DNA of 64,000 nucleotides from an uncultured Bacilli bacterium (GTDB lineage Bacteria > Bacillota_I > Bacilli_A > RF39 > UBA660): the NCBI GenBank assembly GCA_934162125.1, contig CAKPHU010000001.1, positions 1 to 64,000 on the forward strand. Reading direction: 5' to 3'. The notes below the pieces were generated by a model. That model worked only from the letters and a program-made list of their open reading frames with translations, was not told the origin of the DNA and did no database searches. Positions 35,521-44,082 of the stretch are shown here, piece by piece. The position numbers and the translations under genes are program-made. Position 1 is the first letter of the stretch; every line of letters begins with the position of its first letter.

Positions 35521-36687
35521 ATGCGTTTTAAACGTATATTCTTAGTTGTATTAGATTCACTTGGTGTTGGTGAAACAGCTGATGCGGTTAATTTTGGAGA
35601 TAATGGAGCAAATACATTGGGACATGTAAATGAAAAATGTGATTTGTTTATTCCTAATTTAAAGAAAATTGGCTTCTTAGATACACTTAGAATGACTGAT
35701 AATAAAGACGTAGAAGCTTATTATACAATTGCGAAACCAATCAATGCCGGTAAAGATAGTTTAAATGGTCATTATGAGATGGTAGGAATAAAGAATGATA
35801 TTCCATTTAAGACATTTAATAATGGTTTTCCATATGATATTCTTACTAATATTGAAGAAGCTACAGGAAGAAGAGTTATAGGCAATAAGTGCTGTAATGA
35901 TGCATCAATTATTAATGAACTAGGAGATAGACAAGTAAATTATGGTGCTTTAATTGTCTATACTTCAGCTGATTCTGATTTACAAGTTGCAGCTCATGAA
36001 GAATATATTCCTATTTCTACTTTATATCAGTATTGTGAGAAGATTAGAGCAATTACTTTAAGAGAAGATTGGTGTGTTGGAAGGGTTATTGCAAGACCAT
36101 TTACAGGTACATCTGGTAAATATAGATTTGTTAATTCAGGAAGAAAAGATTATGCGGTTAAACCTCCTAAAAGAAGTGTTTTAGATAATTTAGTTGACAA
36201 TAGTTATAATGTAATTGGTATTGGCAAGATAAATGATATATTTGATGGCCAGGGAATAAATAAAAATATTAAGGCAAATGATAATAATGAAGCAATTAAT
36301 AAACTTTTAGATATTATGGATAAGAATTTTACTGGCTTATGTATGGTTAATTTATCTGATTTTGATAGTTTATATGGTCATCCTAGAGATTTTATTGGTT
36401 ATGGTAGAGCTATTGAAGAATTAGATGTTGATTTATCAATGGTACTTAATAAGTTAGACTTAGATGATTTGCTTATTATTACAGCAGATCATGGTAATGA
36501 TCCAACATTTAAAGGTAATGATCATACTAGAGAGAATGTTCCAGTTATTATATATAGTCGTAATTTTAAGGAACCAAAACGTTTGAAGCCATTTGAAACT
36601 TTTGCTAATATAGGAGCAACTATTGCGGATAATTTTGAGGTTGCTGCTCCGGCGATTGGAGAAAGTATTTTAGATGAATTAAAATAA
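35521..36687 (+). CDS. deoB: Phosphopentomutase
   Basis: A 388-residue alkaline-phosphatase-superfamily enzyme that interconverts ribose-1-P or deoxyribose-1-P and the 5-phosphate. Metal-binding blocks are VVLDSLGVGE at the N-terminus and ITADHGNDPTF with GNDHTRENVP at the C-terminus. Family length. It begins 3 bases after the recombinase stop. A purine nucleoside phosphorylase, its usual partner, is not next. Confidence 0.96.
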   Translation: MRFKRIFLVVLDSLGVGETADAVNFGDNGANTLGHVNEKCDLFIPNLKKIGFLDTLRMTDNKDVEAYYTIAKPINAGKDSLNGHYEMVGIKNDIPFKTFNNGFPYDILTNIEEATGRRVIGNKCCNDASIINELGDRQVNYGALIVYTSADSDLQVAAHEEYIPISTLYQYCEKIRAITLREDWCVGRVIARPFTGTSGKYRFVNSGRKDYAVKPPKRSVLDNLVDNSYNVIGIGKINDIFDGQGINKNIKANDNNEAINKLLDIMDKNFTGLCMVNLSDFDSLYGHPRDFIGYGRAIEELDVDLSMVLNKLDLDDLLIITADHGNDPTFKGNDHTRENVPVIIYSRNFKEPKRLKPFETFANIGATIADNFEVAAPAIGESILDELK

Positions 36688-36714
36688 AAATAGAGGTGAA
36701 TCCTCTATTTCTTT
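36686..36714. terminator. Bidirectional terminator deoB / DUF1540 gene
   Basis: AAATAGAGG / CCTCTATTT around TGAAT, with A and T flanks. The stop of the minus-strand DUF1540 gene (36705-36707) is in the right arm. Confidence 0.85.
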
Positions 36715-36878
36715 TTGGCTTTTTTCTCTTTGAAACTAGAACAAATAGTTTCTTCTTTACAAGCACATTCATCATTTTTACAAGTACAGGAAATTGCGAC
36801 TGAATCAAGGTCACAACAAGTATTTTTCTTATTGTTGTATTCACAAGTGTCAACGTTACACTTTATTTTCTTGGCCAT
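36705..36878 (-). CDS. DUF1540 cysteine-rich small protein
   Basis: A 57-residue protein with nine cysteines. The layout KCNVDTCEYN ... CCDLDSVAIS ... CACKEETICSSF matches DUF1540 (C-x-V-x-x-C-x-Y-N then T-x-C-x-S-F), a small metal-binding-like domain common in spore-forming Clostridia and Bacilli. AAGGAGG precedes the ATG at 36878. It runs opposite to its neighbours between deoB and the transglutaminase-like gene. Role unknown. Confidence 0.88.
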   Translation of the reverse strand: MAKKIKCNVDTCEYNNKKNTCCDLDSVAISCTCKNDECACKEETICSSFKEKKAKKK

Positions 36879-36976
36879 AAATCCTCCTTTCAGTAATATT
36901 TTGCTTAAATCTTGAAATATTATTCTTTAAGAAATTTAAATTATAAGTTATACTAATAATAGTTAGGATTGATAGT

Positions 36977-38206
36977 ATGGAAAAAGTTATTGATGATAGA
37001 CATAAGAGAATATTATTTATAAACGATGGTGGAGACTTTGAAGAAGAGGCTCTACTTCTTGATGAAAAGTATGATGATTATGATGTATTATATTATCTTT
37101 ATGATGATGTCTATGACAGAAGAAGGTTTGCTACGGCAATTGTGTTTGGTAATATGTTCTTAAGAAAGAATCCTCGTCATACTTTGGGATATGTTAGTCA
37201 GACTAATTCAATTAATTGGCTCTTACAAATGGATATGGAATCTTCTTTATATTCTAATTCACAATTCTTTATTGATCCTAGTAGAATTAAGTTCGAGATA
37301 TTAAATAATATTTCTAAAAGAGATGATGATTCTGAATATTATGGTTTTATAATTGATTTTATGAAACTTACGGAGGCAAAAAAAGTTGATGATAAAATCG
37401 ATATGTTTGTTAAGGATATAAAAGAAGACAAATCTTTATCAACTTTTGATAAGTTAATGGCTATTCAATTGATTTGTACTAGTTTTATTAATACAGATGC
37501 AACAGGAGAAGTTAAAGGCCAGGTATTACAGTTTGATTATGAAAAAGGAATACCTAACTTTGGGACAGCTTTAAAGATACTTGGTGACTCAGAAAGTAGT
37601 TATAGGATAAAGTGTTCAGGCTATGTTGATTTATTCGCTAGAATGGCTTATAAACTAGGAATTAAGGCTAGTCCTTTACTTGTCTATAATCAAGAGCTCG
37701 GAATTTTACATGCTGTTGCGGAAGTTGATGTTGATGACGATAGATATGGTGTTCATGGAACATATATTTGTGATTTAAGAAATGATAGTGATTTCAGAGA
37801 ATGGTATGAAGACAAAAAAAGGAGAAAAATAGAAGAAGAGGGGATAGATATGCCTTTTTGGTCTATTGCCTCAATTAGATACTTCTGCGTAGATAAAAAT
37901 GATTTTGAAAAAGCATCTGGTCTTGCGAAAAGTAGTTTACCAACCAAATATTATACTGGTTGTCTAGAAGATAAAAGAGAGATAAGTAGGGGAAGAATTG
38001 ATGCTAATACATATAAGACTTCATTACTTCGGGTATATGAACATATCTATTCTTGGGTTGGAGGAAAAAGAGAAGTAACATCTAGGATTGTAGATGACGT
38101 TAAAGAAGCAGTTGAACTTATTAGAGTTACAAGAAATTATATTGATAAACAAATGTTCGATGATGCAAGTGATTCTAAAGTAGGGGGAGTAGCCAGTAAA
38201 AAATAG
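36977..38206 (+). CDS. Transglutaminase-like protein, unknown role
   Basis: A 409-residue soluble protein. Residues about 195-275 hold a probable papain/transglutaminase-like core: Cys213 in IKCSGYVDLFARMAYKLGI, His245 in ILHAVAEV and Asp266 in YICDLRND, in the order and spacing of a Cys-His-Asp triad. The N-terminal 190 residues and C-terminal 130 residues are helical and not assigned. No signal peptide, so it acts in the cytoplasm unless exported unusually. Last gene before the dif region. Confidence 0.65.
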   Translation: MEKVIDDRHKRILFINDGGDFEEEALLLDEKYDDYDVLYYLYDDVYDRRRFATAIVFGNMFLRKNPRHTLGYVSQTNSINWLLQMDMESSLYSNSQFFIDPSRIKFEILNNISKRDDDSEYYGFIIDFMKLTEAKKVDDKIDMFVKDIKEDKSLSTFDKLMAIQLICTSFINTDATGEVKGQVLQFDYEKGIPNFGTALKILGDSESSYRIKCSGYVDLFARMAYKLGIKASPLLVYNQELGILHAVAEVDVDDDRYGVHGTYICDLRNDSDFREWYEDKKRRKIEEEGIDMPFWSIASIRYFCVDKNDFEKASGLAKSSLPTKYYTGCLEDKREISRGRIDANTYKTSLLRVYEHIYSWVGGKREVTSRIVDDVKEAVELIRVTRNYIDKQMFDDASDSKVGGVASKK

Positions 38207-38230
38207 GGCAACTTCCCCTATTTATTTTTT
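38200..38230 (+). terminator. Terminator at the last + gene before dif
   Basis: AAATAGGG / CCCTATTT with a 7-base loop and a T-rich tail; the stop codon TAG lies in the left arm. Confidence 0.83.
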
Positions 38231-38801
38231 GGGCTATTTTTTATTAGGTTATAGATATATGTATTTTGATAGTGTTATTTAATTAATTTATTTTTATAAT
38301 GTGTATAATTATCCACCTCACTTCAAAATATCGCATCACTCATTTTTATGATAAATTTAATAAAAGACAAATACATTATATTACTCAAATAAAAATATAT
38401 CATTTAAGCTATATAAATTATAATTAAATTAAAAATCATTTCAATTAATTAAATTTTTATTTTATTTAAAATTATTTATTAAAAAACATTTATTATCAAT
38501 TAATTATCCATCTTTTAAAAGATAAATCGCTTAAAATGCACGTCGTAATTTTAGATAATATACAGTAGTGGGAATATAGTTATAAATTATAGAGAGTTAG
38601 ATGATGAATTATATATTTACTGGGAAATAAATTGATTATATTGCATTTTAGAATTAATAGTAATAAGTGATAGAGACAGATGGACATTAAATAGAAGATA
38701 TAAAAATAAAATATTTATCTTATAAGGTAATTATGTTATACTATATATAAAGATAGGGGATATAGTTGGTTATTTATATATATAAATATCTTATATATAG
38801 A

Positions 38802-38829
38802 AGTTAACATAATATCAATTATAGGAAGT
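38802..38829 (-). other. dif: Chromosomal dif site (XerC/XerD recombination)
   Basis: On the minus strand the 28 bases read as arm ACTTCCTATAA (38829-38819), central hexamer TTGATA (38818-38813) and arm TTATGTTAACT (38812-38802). This is the 11-6-11 dif architecture and differs from the Bacillus dif (recalled as ACTTCCTAGAA, TATATA, TTATGTAAACT) in one base per arm plus the centre. The location in a gene-free convergence point and near an XerD-like gene supports it. Confidence 0.9.
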
Positions 38830-38842
38830 TAATTATGAAAGG

Positions 38843-38875
38843 AAAATAGTAGGATTTGTTGTTCTACTATTTTAT
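38843..38875. terminator. Hairpin beside dif (bidirectional terminator-like)
   Basis: AAAATAGTAG / CTACTATTTT, a perfect 10-bp stem with an 11-base loop, 14 bases from dif. A/T flanks suit termination in either direction, and could keep transcription off dif. Confidence 0.65.
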
Positions 38876-39050
38876 TATTCCTTTATATTTATATGTATTA
38901 TTATTTTGATTTATATATTTATTTTGTATTATTTATTTATTATTTTATTTTTATTACGTAACATATGTTTTTATGCAGTTTAATATAAGTACTTTATATG
39001 GTGAATAATAGATATACTATATTTATATTATCTATTACTCCCCTCTTCTA

Positions 39051-39416
39051 TTAGATGTTTAGAATATTACGAAGAGGCATATATAATATAAGAAGAATAA
39101 GAATTATTAATAATGTCTTTTTACCTGGCAATTTTACTTTATCGTTTTTTATGTAATGATAACTTATATATATACTATCTAATATGGCCAATATAAATAC
39201 AATGAACATAGCTGGATTATAATTAAAGGCTTTAATAATATCTAAGTTCATGATGCTTAATAACATTCGAGTTGTACCACAACCAGTACATTTAATATGA
39301 AATAAATAATTTATGGGACATCTATATTTAATTATGGTTATAAGTTTAGTTCCAACTATAATTATAGTAATAATTAGTAGATAGAATAATAGGACTTTCC
39401 CTACTCTTTTTTTCAT
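39051..39416 (-). CDS. DUF2752 membrane protein
   Basis: A protein of about 121 residues with three or four membrane segments. The DUF2752 signature is clear: CPINYLFHIKCTGCGTTRML with the C-x-G-C-G-x-T-R block, then AFNYNPAMF. Role unknown. I start at ATG 39416 with an AGGAGGG 13 bases upstream; an ATG at 39455 is possible but has a weaker site. Confidence 0.88.
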   Translation of the reverse strand: MKKRVGKVLLFYLLIITIIIVGTKLITIIKYRCPINYLFHIKCTGCGTTRMLLSIMNLDIIKAFNYNPAMFIVFILAILDSIYISYHYIKNDKVKLPGKKTLLIILILLILYMPLRNILNI

Positions 39417-39502
39417 ATTATATTTATATCCCTCCTTTAACAATTTAAAGGACATAATTCATTCTTATGTCCCCTTCCCTTTTTTTACTTGATCATTCTA
39501 TT

Positions 39503-39529
39503 AAGAAAAAAACTATGTTGAACATAGCT
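39503..39529 (-). terminator. Terminator of the XRE-DUF4190 operon
   Basis: On the minus strand CTATG / CATAG (extendable to seven pairs) is followed by eight T. Confidence 0.75.
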
Positions 39530-39925
39530 TTACATATTATATAATTCTGGACCATCTATTTGGATTGCTAATGTTATAAAAGCAATTAATAGGATTAGAG
39601 AAATAGCACTAATTACAATACCAGCAATGGCAAGACCTTTTCCTTTACCTTCACAATCTTTAGCTTTAGATACTCCAATTATAGAAAAGATTAAACTTAA
39701 CCAGGAAAAAATTCCACAGAAACATATACCAGATACTAGTGAAGTTACAAATCCGGCAACGGCCATACCATTACTTGGAGTTGCATTTGCTGGTACTTGA
39801 TTAGTTTGAACTGGTTGATTATTCATGTTAGGTGTTGGATTATCTTCAAGAGAGCCTCCACACTTAGTACAGAATTTATAATTTTCTTCTACTGCTGTAC
39901 CACAATATTTACAATACTTTGCCAT
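39530..39925 (-). CDS. Zinc-ribbon plus DUF4190 membrane protein
   Basis: A 131-residue protein. An N-terminal zinc ribbon (YCKYCGTAVEENYKFCTKCG, two C-x-x-C pairs) is joined by a Pro/Asn/Gln-rich linker to two membrane helices of the DUF4190 type (about 52-82 and 98-120) separated by KAKDCEGKGKGLAIAG. Role unknown. It follows the XRE-type gene by 21 bases. Confidence 0.88.
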   Translation of the reverse strand: MAKYCKYCGTAVEENYKFCTKCGGSLEDNPTPNMNNQPVQTNQVPANATPSNGMAVAGFVTSLVSGICFCGIFSWLSLIFSIIGVSKAKDCEGKGKGLAIAGIVISAISLILLIAFITLAIQIDGPELYNM

Positions 39926-39946
39926 AACTTACTCCTTTTTATATTA

Positions 39947-40714
39947 CTATACTTTACGTGATTGTATTTCAGCAATTTTCTCTAATACTTCTTTGGCATT
40001 TTCTTCATTTATTTCAGTATAACCAAGTTCCTTTAAAGCTTGTACTTTAGCGGTATTTAATTCTTGAGTACGAGATAGTTTCTCTTCATTTTTGTGTTCA
40101 ATTTCTTCTTCAAAACGTTTATGAGAAGAAGATAATTTAGATTTAGAAGCTCCACCATTATTATATAGAGTCATTGCACTAAACATAATACTTTCAAAAA
40201 TATATTGCTTATCAGAGTTAAAAACAAAATCTAATGGTTGAGTATAACCTAATGATTTAGAAATGTAGGCTAAAATGTATTTTAATTCCTCATTAGTTTC
40301 CATAGATTGTAGGAAATGATATAAATATAAGAAAGTATTATATGTTTCCTTTGTTTTATCTGAAGATAATTTATCTTTTAGAAGACCTATTATATCTGAT
40401 AGAAGTTCTTGTTCTTTACGATTGAAACCTTTTAAGTCAGCAATTAGTTCTTGACTATTACCTTCTTTTGAACCTTCATTTAATCTATTTTCTACTTCAA
40501 TTATATATTCTCCATTTATTTTTAAGGTTTTTAAATCCTCTATTTTTTCAATATTTAAAAGACTTAATAACTTAGCTGCTTTTTCTTTTGGCCAGTTATT
40601 AATATCTGGGATTGCTAGATAATTATATAGCATTTGTCTTGATACACCTAGGTACTTTGCTAGACGTACTTTACTTATTCCTAATTCTGTTAGGACAGTA
40701 TTTAATTCTTTCAT
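39947..40714 (-). CDS. XRE-type helix-turn-helix protein
   Basis: A 255-residue protein. Residues about 8-35 form a helix-turn-helix (VRLAKYLGVSRQMLYNYL) with NWPKEKAAKLLSLLNI after it, a common XRE layout. The remaining 200 residues are helical with a Lys/Glu-rich C-terminus and no known domain that I recognise. Probably a transcription regulator of its own operon with the DUF4190 gene. An AGGAGGG precedes the ATG. Confidence 0.78.
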   Translation of the reverse strand: MKELNTVLTELGISKVRLAKYLGVSRQMLYNYLAIPDINNWPKEKAAKLLSLLNIEKIEDLKTLKINGEYIIEVENRLNEGSKEGNSQELIADLKGFNRKEQELLSDIIGLLKDKLSSDKTKETYNTFLYLYHFLQSMETNEELKYILAYISKSLGYTQPLDFVFNSDKQYIFESIMFSAMTLYNNGGASKSKLSSSHKRFEEEIEHKNEEKLSRTQELNTAKVQALKELGYTEINEENAKEVLEKIAEIQSRKV

Positions 40715-40795
40715 TCTTTTACCCTCCTAATATAATTATAGGCAGGTTTGTGTAAATAATCAAGTGTAAATTGACACTTTTTAAAATATCTTTTT

Positions 40796-41830
40796 TTAGA
40801 GAGCTTCTTTGATGATAGCTCCTCCTAGACAAGTTCCATCTTCACTGTAGAAGACAATTGATTGGCCTGGAGTAATAGCACGTACTTTATTTTTGAATGT
40901 GGCAATTAATTCATCTTGATCTTTTTCTATTACTACTTCTTCTTTAGGACCATGTGACCTTATTTTAGCTAGTATTTTGCCACTAAAGTCATCAACTAAT
41001 ATATTTATATTATTTGCTCTTAATTTGTCTTTATATAGGCTTTCTTTAGGTCCTACAATTAGACAATTATTTTTAGGATCTATTCTTAGAACAAATAATG
41101 GTTCTTTATAACTTATATTTAATCCTTTTCTTTGGCCAACAGTATAGTTTGTTAAGCCTGTATGTTTACCAATTAAAGTATTATCTTCTAAATAAATATT
41201 TCCTGGTTTAGTAGTTGTATATTTACTTAAGAAAGCTTTATAGTCATCATTTGGAATAAAACAAATTTCTTGACTATCTTTTTTCTTACTTGTATTAGGA
41301 AGAATTTTACTTACTTCATGACGAACTTCATCTTTATTTTCATATTTAGATAAAGGAAACATAATATGCGGTAGAACATTTTTATCTATTCCCCATAAGA
41401 AATAAGATTGATCTTTGGCTATGTTTTGACTTTCTACTAATTTATTATCTTTTAGAGAGGCATAATGACCAGTTGCGATATAATCAGCGTTTAAAAGTTC
41501 TTTTGCCTTTTTATAGAAAAGACCAAATTTAAATTTCTTGTTGCAGACAACACAGGGATTAGGAGTTTCCCCTTCTTTATATGAATTAATAAAATTAGTT
41601 ATTACTATCTCTTTAAATTCTTTTTCCATGTCAAAAACATAATGCTTTATACCAAGTACTTCACAGACTTTTTTAGCATCATTTATAGCATTAGTAGTAG
41701 TTTCATTGTTTAATAATTTCATAGTAGCCCCTACTACATTATAATTTTCTTTCTTTAAAAGATAAGCAACAGCTGAAGAATCAACTCCTCCAGACATGGC
41801 AACTACAACAGTAGGTTTCTCTTTGTTCAT
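40796..41830 (-). CDS. mnmA: tRNA 2-thiouridylase MnmA
   Basis: A 344-residue enzyme that thiolates U34 of tRNA-Glu, -Gln and -Lys. The PP-loop SGGVDSS is at 13-19, catalytic cysteines in PNPCVVCNKKFKFG and SQEICFIP, and the C-terminal barrel has VGQRKGLNISY. The start is ATG 41830 behind AGGTGAT. Sulfur would come from a cysteine desulfurase; one is partly present at the window end. Confidence 0.96.
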   Translation of the reverse strand: MNKEKPTVVVAMSGGVDSSAVAYLLKKENYNVVGATMKLLNNETTTNAINDAKKVCEVLGIKHYVFDMEKEFKEIVITNFINSYKEGETPNPCVVCNKKFKFGLFYKKAKELLNADYIATGHYASLKDNKLVESQNIAKDQSYFLWGIDKNVLPHIMFPLSKYENKDEVRHEVSKILPNTSKKKDSQEICFIPNDDYKAFLSKYTTTKPGNIYLEDNTLIGKHTGLTNYTVGQRKGLNISYKEPLFVLRIDPKNNCLIVGPKESLYKDKLRANNINILVDDFSGKILAKIRSHGPKEEVVIEKDQDELIATFKNKVRAITPGQSIVFYSEDGTCLGGAIIKEAL

Positions 41831-41871
41831 ATAAATCACCTAATAGTAGTATATAATAATTTTAAATATCT

Positions 41872-42471
41872 TTAAAGAGTTATAAATTTAAAAATAGTAG
41901 GAATTACATAAGTTTCAATTACAGCAGTTACAACCATAAATAAGATAGAAATAATTAATAATTTTAAATATCTTTTAATAATTAAAGAACGATTATAATC
42001 TTTCTTTTTAAATAAATAATTAAATAACATAATAGAAAAACTTAGAGAATAATATGTAAGAATAAATAACATAAATAAATTTAGAAGATATGGAATTATA
42101 TAAATAAGAGCTTTAATAATACCAATATATTTATAAGTATAGATAATACTTACAAAAGTAAAAGATGTAGTAAAGCTTTTAAAAATTAAAATTAATAATA
42201 CTAAGGGAATACCTATTATAGAAAATCCTAGTAACCAGACTAATGAAATAGTTAATAAATTATTAGATAGAGTTTTAAATAGAATACTTTTAGTGTCTAA
42301 TTTAGTATTAAAAGAAGTAAAAAAAGTAGTAATACTGTTAGTTACTAATTCTTTATTTTCAGAAGATAAAATACTTAGGTAAAGAGTTCCGGCAATAAGA
42401 GTTAAAGTTAAGATAATAATTAGAGACATTAATAATTTGTTTTTACGATATTTAGATAATAATTTCTTCAT
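41872..42471 (-). CDS. spoIIM: Stage II sporulation protein M
   Basis: A 199-residue integral membrane protein with about five hydrophobic segments. Together with SpoIID and SpoIIP it forms the engulfment machine. The family block LGFSIIGIPLVLLILIFKSF, with a conserved Gly-Phe and Pro, is visible and the length fits (Bacillus about 214). The start is ATG 42471 with GGGTGA; GTG at 42480 is inside that site. Ends 42 bases before mnmA begins. Confidence 0.88.
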   Translation of the reverse strand: MKKLLSKYRKNKLLMSLIIILTLTLIAGTLYLSILSSENKELVTNSITTFFTSFNTKLDTKSILFKTLSNNLLTISLVWLLGFSIIGIPLVLLILIFKSFTTSFTFVSIIYTYKYIGIIKALIYIIPYLLNLFMLFILTYYSLSFSIMLFNYLFKKKDYNRSLIIKRYLKLLIISILFMVVTAVIETYVIPTIFKFITL

Positions 42472-42542
42472 ATATTTCACCCAATCAATTATATTTACTT
42501 TTTAGATAAAATATTCTATAATTATTTTTATGAGGTGATATC

Positions 42543-42629
42543 ATGAATCAAAAATTAGTAAAAGTAGTATGCATAGTGTTAGTACTTGCGATGTTGGTTG
42601 GATTTTTAAGTGTTTTATTTTATTTATAA
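42543..42629 (+). CDS. Prli42-like small membrane protein (28 residues)
   Basis: A 28-residue peptide, MNQKLVKVVCIVLVLAML then VGFLSVLFYL, of one hydrophobic helix after a short basic start. It has GAGGTGATATC upstream of the ATG and its own terminator downstream. Composition and length resemble Prli42/DUF4044, the membrane anchor for stressosomes in Listeria and relatives (N-K-K-V-V-R-V-type starts). Homology is by pattern. It is divergent from spoIIM. Confidence 0.7.
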   Translation: MNQKLVKVVCIVLVLAMLVGFLSVLFYL

Positions 42630-42633
42630 GATT

Positions 42634-42658
42634 TAGACATATTTATATGTCTTTTTTT
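42634..42658 (+). terminator. Terminator of the Prli42-like gene
   Basis: AGACAT / ATGTCT with a 6-base AT loop, followed by seven T. Confidence 0.82.
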
Positions 42659-42668
42659 ATTAAAGAAA

Positions 42669-42695
42669 AAGAACTAACTTTTGTAGTTAGCTCTT
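42669..42695 (-). terminator. Terminator of the beta-propeller gene
   Basis: GAGCTAAC / GTTAGTTC on the minus strand (one mismatch) around a 7-base loop, followed by TTTTTC TTT. Confidence 0.7.
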
Positions 42696-43534
42696 TATTT
42701 TTTCTTAGAATATTCGTAGGCAATACCAGAGATAAAAGAAGATACTTTATCTTTGATATCAGGTGATTTAGTTAGATTATTAAATAATTTTTCTATTGAT
42801 ATAGAGAAAGAATTATTAGAATATGTTTCATAAATAATAGTTAGAGTATCATTATCTATAATAAAACCTTCGGCTCCTGGATGTGGTAATTTATATTTAC
42901 CTAGATATTTAGGAGTTGATAAGTATTTATATATGTATAAATAAGAAGATGTTTTACTTAAGGATTTAGATAATATTAAGTACTCTTGATGTTTATATTT
43001 TATAATACTTAGTCCTTGAATACGAGGTGGTATTTTTATTAGTTTTGGTTTACCTATTTTACTAATAATATTATTTTCTTTAGAGTAATACATTTTTATT
43101 TTAAATAGTTTTCCTTTACGATAACCATTAAAAGTATTTATATAGAGATAATTATCATAGTAAAATACACTAGCTGCGGAGCCATATGGCGTTATATTGA
43201 TGGTACATGGGACTTTATATTGTTCTTTATTTAAATCAGCTAAATCAAGGGTAAAATAGTCTTTTTTGAAGTGCTTTTTTAAATATAAATAATTATAAGC
43301 ATTAATAGTACCTTTAGTACCAGTTACTAAGATAATATTATGTTCTTTTAGATAACTGATACCACCTACATGTGCTTTATTATCTAAAATTATTTTACCT
43401 AAGCATTTATCTTTATTATAGATATATATTCTTGATGGTGAATGTTTTTTGTAGGCACTGATAAAATAATTATCCTCAATGATGGTTAGTCCTTGAGGAG
43501 TATATTTATCTTCAATAATATTTTGATAGTTCAT
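42695..43534 (-). CDS. Probable beta-propeller protein, unknown
   Basis: A 279-residue protein without signal or membrane helix. Repeated strands of the type DNYFISAYKK, SRIYIYNK, GGISYLKEHNIILVTGTKG, YDNYLYINTFNG and HQEYLILSKS suggest a propeller of several blades, but no named repeat family is recognised. Upstream of the MBL-fold gene is another operon member; the two are 13 bases apart (start 43534, MBL stop 43548). Confidence 0.65.
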   Translation of the reverse strand: MNYQNIIEDKYTPQGLTIIEDNYFISAYKKHSPSRIYIYNKDKCLGKIILDNKAHVGGISYLKEHNIILVTGTKGTINAYNYLYLKKHFKKDYFTLDLADLNKEQYKVPCTINITPYGSAASVFYYDNYLYINTFNGYRKGKLFKIKMYYSKENNIISKIGKPKLIKIPPRIQGLSIIKYKHQEYLILSKSLSKTSSYLYIYKYLSTPKYLGKYKLPHPGAEGFIIDNDTLTIIYETYSNNSFSISIEKLFNNLTKSPDIKDKVSSFISGIAYEYSKKK

Positions 43535-43547
43535 AATTTCACTTCAC

Positions 43548-44072
43548 TTATTTTAAGTATGGGTTATGTTCTTTTTCATAACCTAAAGTTGTTTCTTCAT
43601 CATGACCTGGATATAATTTAATACTATCATCATAAGTTAGTATTTTTTTAATACTTTCAGCCATTTCTTTATCACTTCCACCAGGTAAATCAGTACGTCC
43701 AATAGATTCTTTAAAGATAAAGTCACCAATAAACATACAGTTATCTTCTTTAAAATAGAAAGTTATACAATCTTTAGAATGACCTGGAGTATGAATACCA
43801 GTAAAAGTGAAGTCACCAATAGTATATTCTTTTTCTTCAACATTGCTTCTTTTAAAAATTTTAATACTACGTTTAGTTAAAAAATTACGTAGAGCTCCTA
43901 TATGATCAAAATGAGAATGAGTAATTAAAACTCCTAAAATTTTGTTGTCGGCTATGGCTTCTTTGATTTTTAAATAATCATCTCCTGGATCAACTATTAA
44001 ACATGTTTTATTTTTAATTAGAACATAACAATTTTCATCAAGTGTTCCTGTTACTATTTTCTTTATTTCCAT
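43548..44072 (-). CDS. MBL-fold metallo-hydrolase (glyoxalase II-like)
   Basis: A 174-residue metallo-beta-lactamase fold protein. Zinc ligands are THSHFDHIG, THTPGHSKD-like HTPGHSKDC, IGDFIF and LYPGHDEETTLG. The size and motif order match small glyoxalase II-type hydrolases (YcbL/YqgX). Cytoplasmic thioester hydrolysis is probable. Ten bases downstream of the anchored protein gene. Confidence 0.92.
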   Translation of the reverse strand: MEIKKIVTGTLDENCYVLIKNKTCLIVDPGDDYLKIKEAIADNKILGVLITHSHFDHIGALRNFLTKRSIKIFKRSNVEEKEYTIGDFTFTGIHTPGHSKDCITFYFKEDNCMFIGDFIFKESIGRTDLPGGSDKEMAESIKKILTYDDSIKLYPGHDEETTLGYEKEHNPYLK

Positions 44073-44082
44073 ATTTTCACCT

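Larger units (their letters stand above)
38231..39050. other. Gene-free replication-terminus interval
   Basis: About 820 bases of exceptionally AT-rich DNA without an ORF that has a ribosome-binding site. It contains the dif site (38802-38829), a hairpin just after it (38843-38875), a weak promoter-like TATACT at about 38736 and an imperfect AATAGATA/TATCTATT hairpin at 39007-39036. Gene direction changes across it from + to -. Confidence 0.75.

Noticed and set aside
36620..36915. ORFs of 66-77 residues on both strands in alternative frames
   Set aside because: The minus-strand DUF1540 frame (36705-36878) with a strong ribosome-binding site explains the region; the others are shadows.
38290..38520. 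TTATCCACC and TTATCCATC near dif, resembling DnaA boxes
   Set aside because: Two imperfect boxes in very AT-rich DNA are expected by chance. Gene orientation converges here, which fits the terminus and not the origin.
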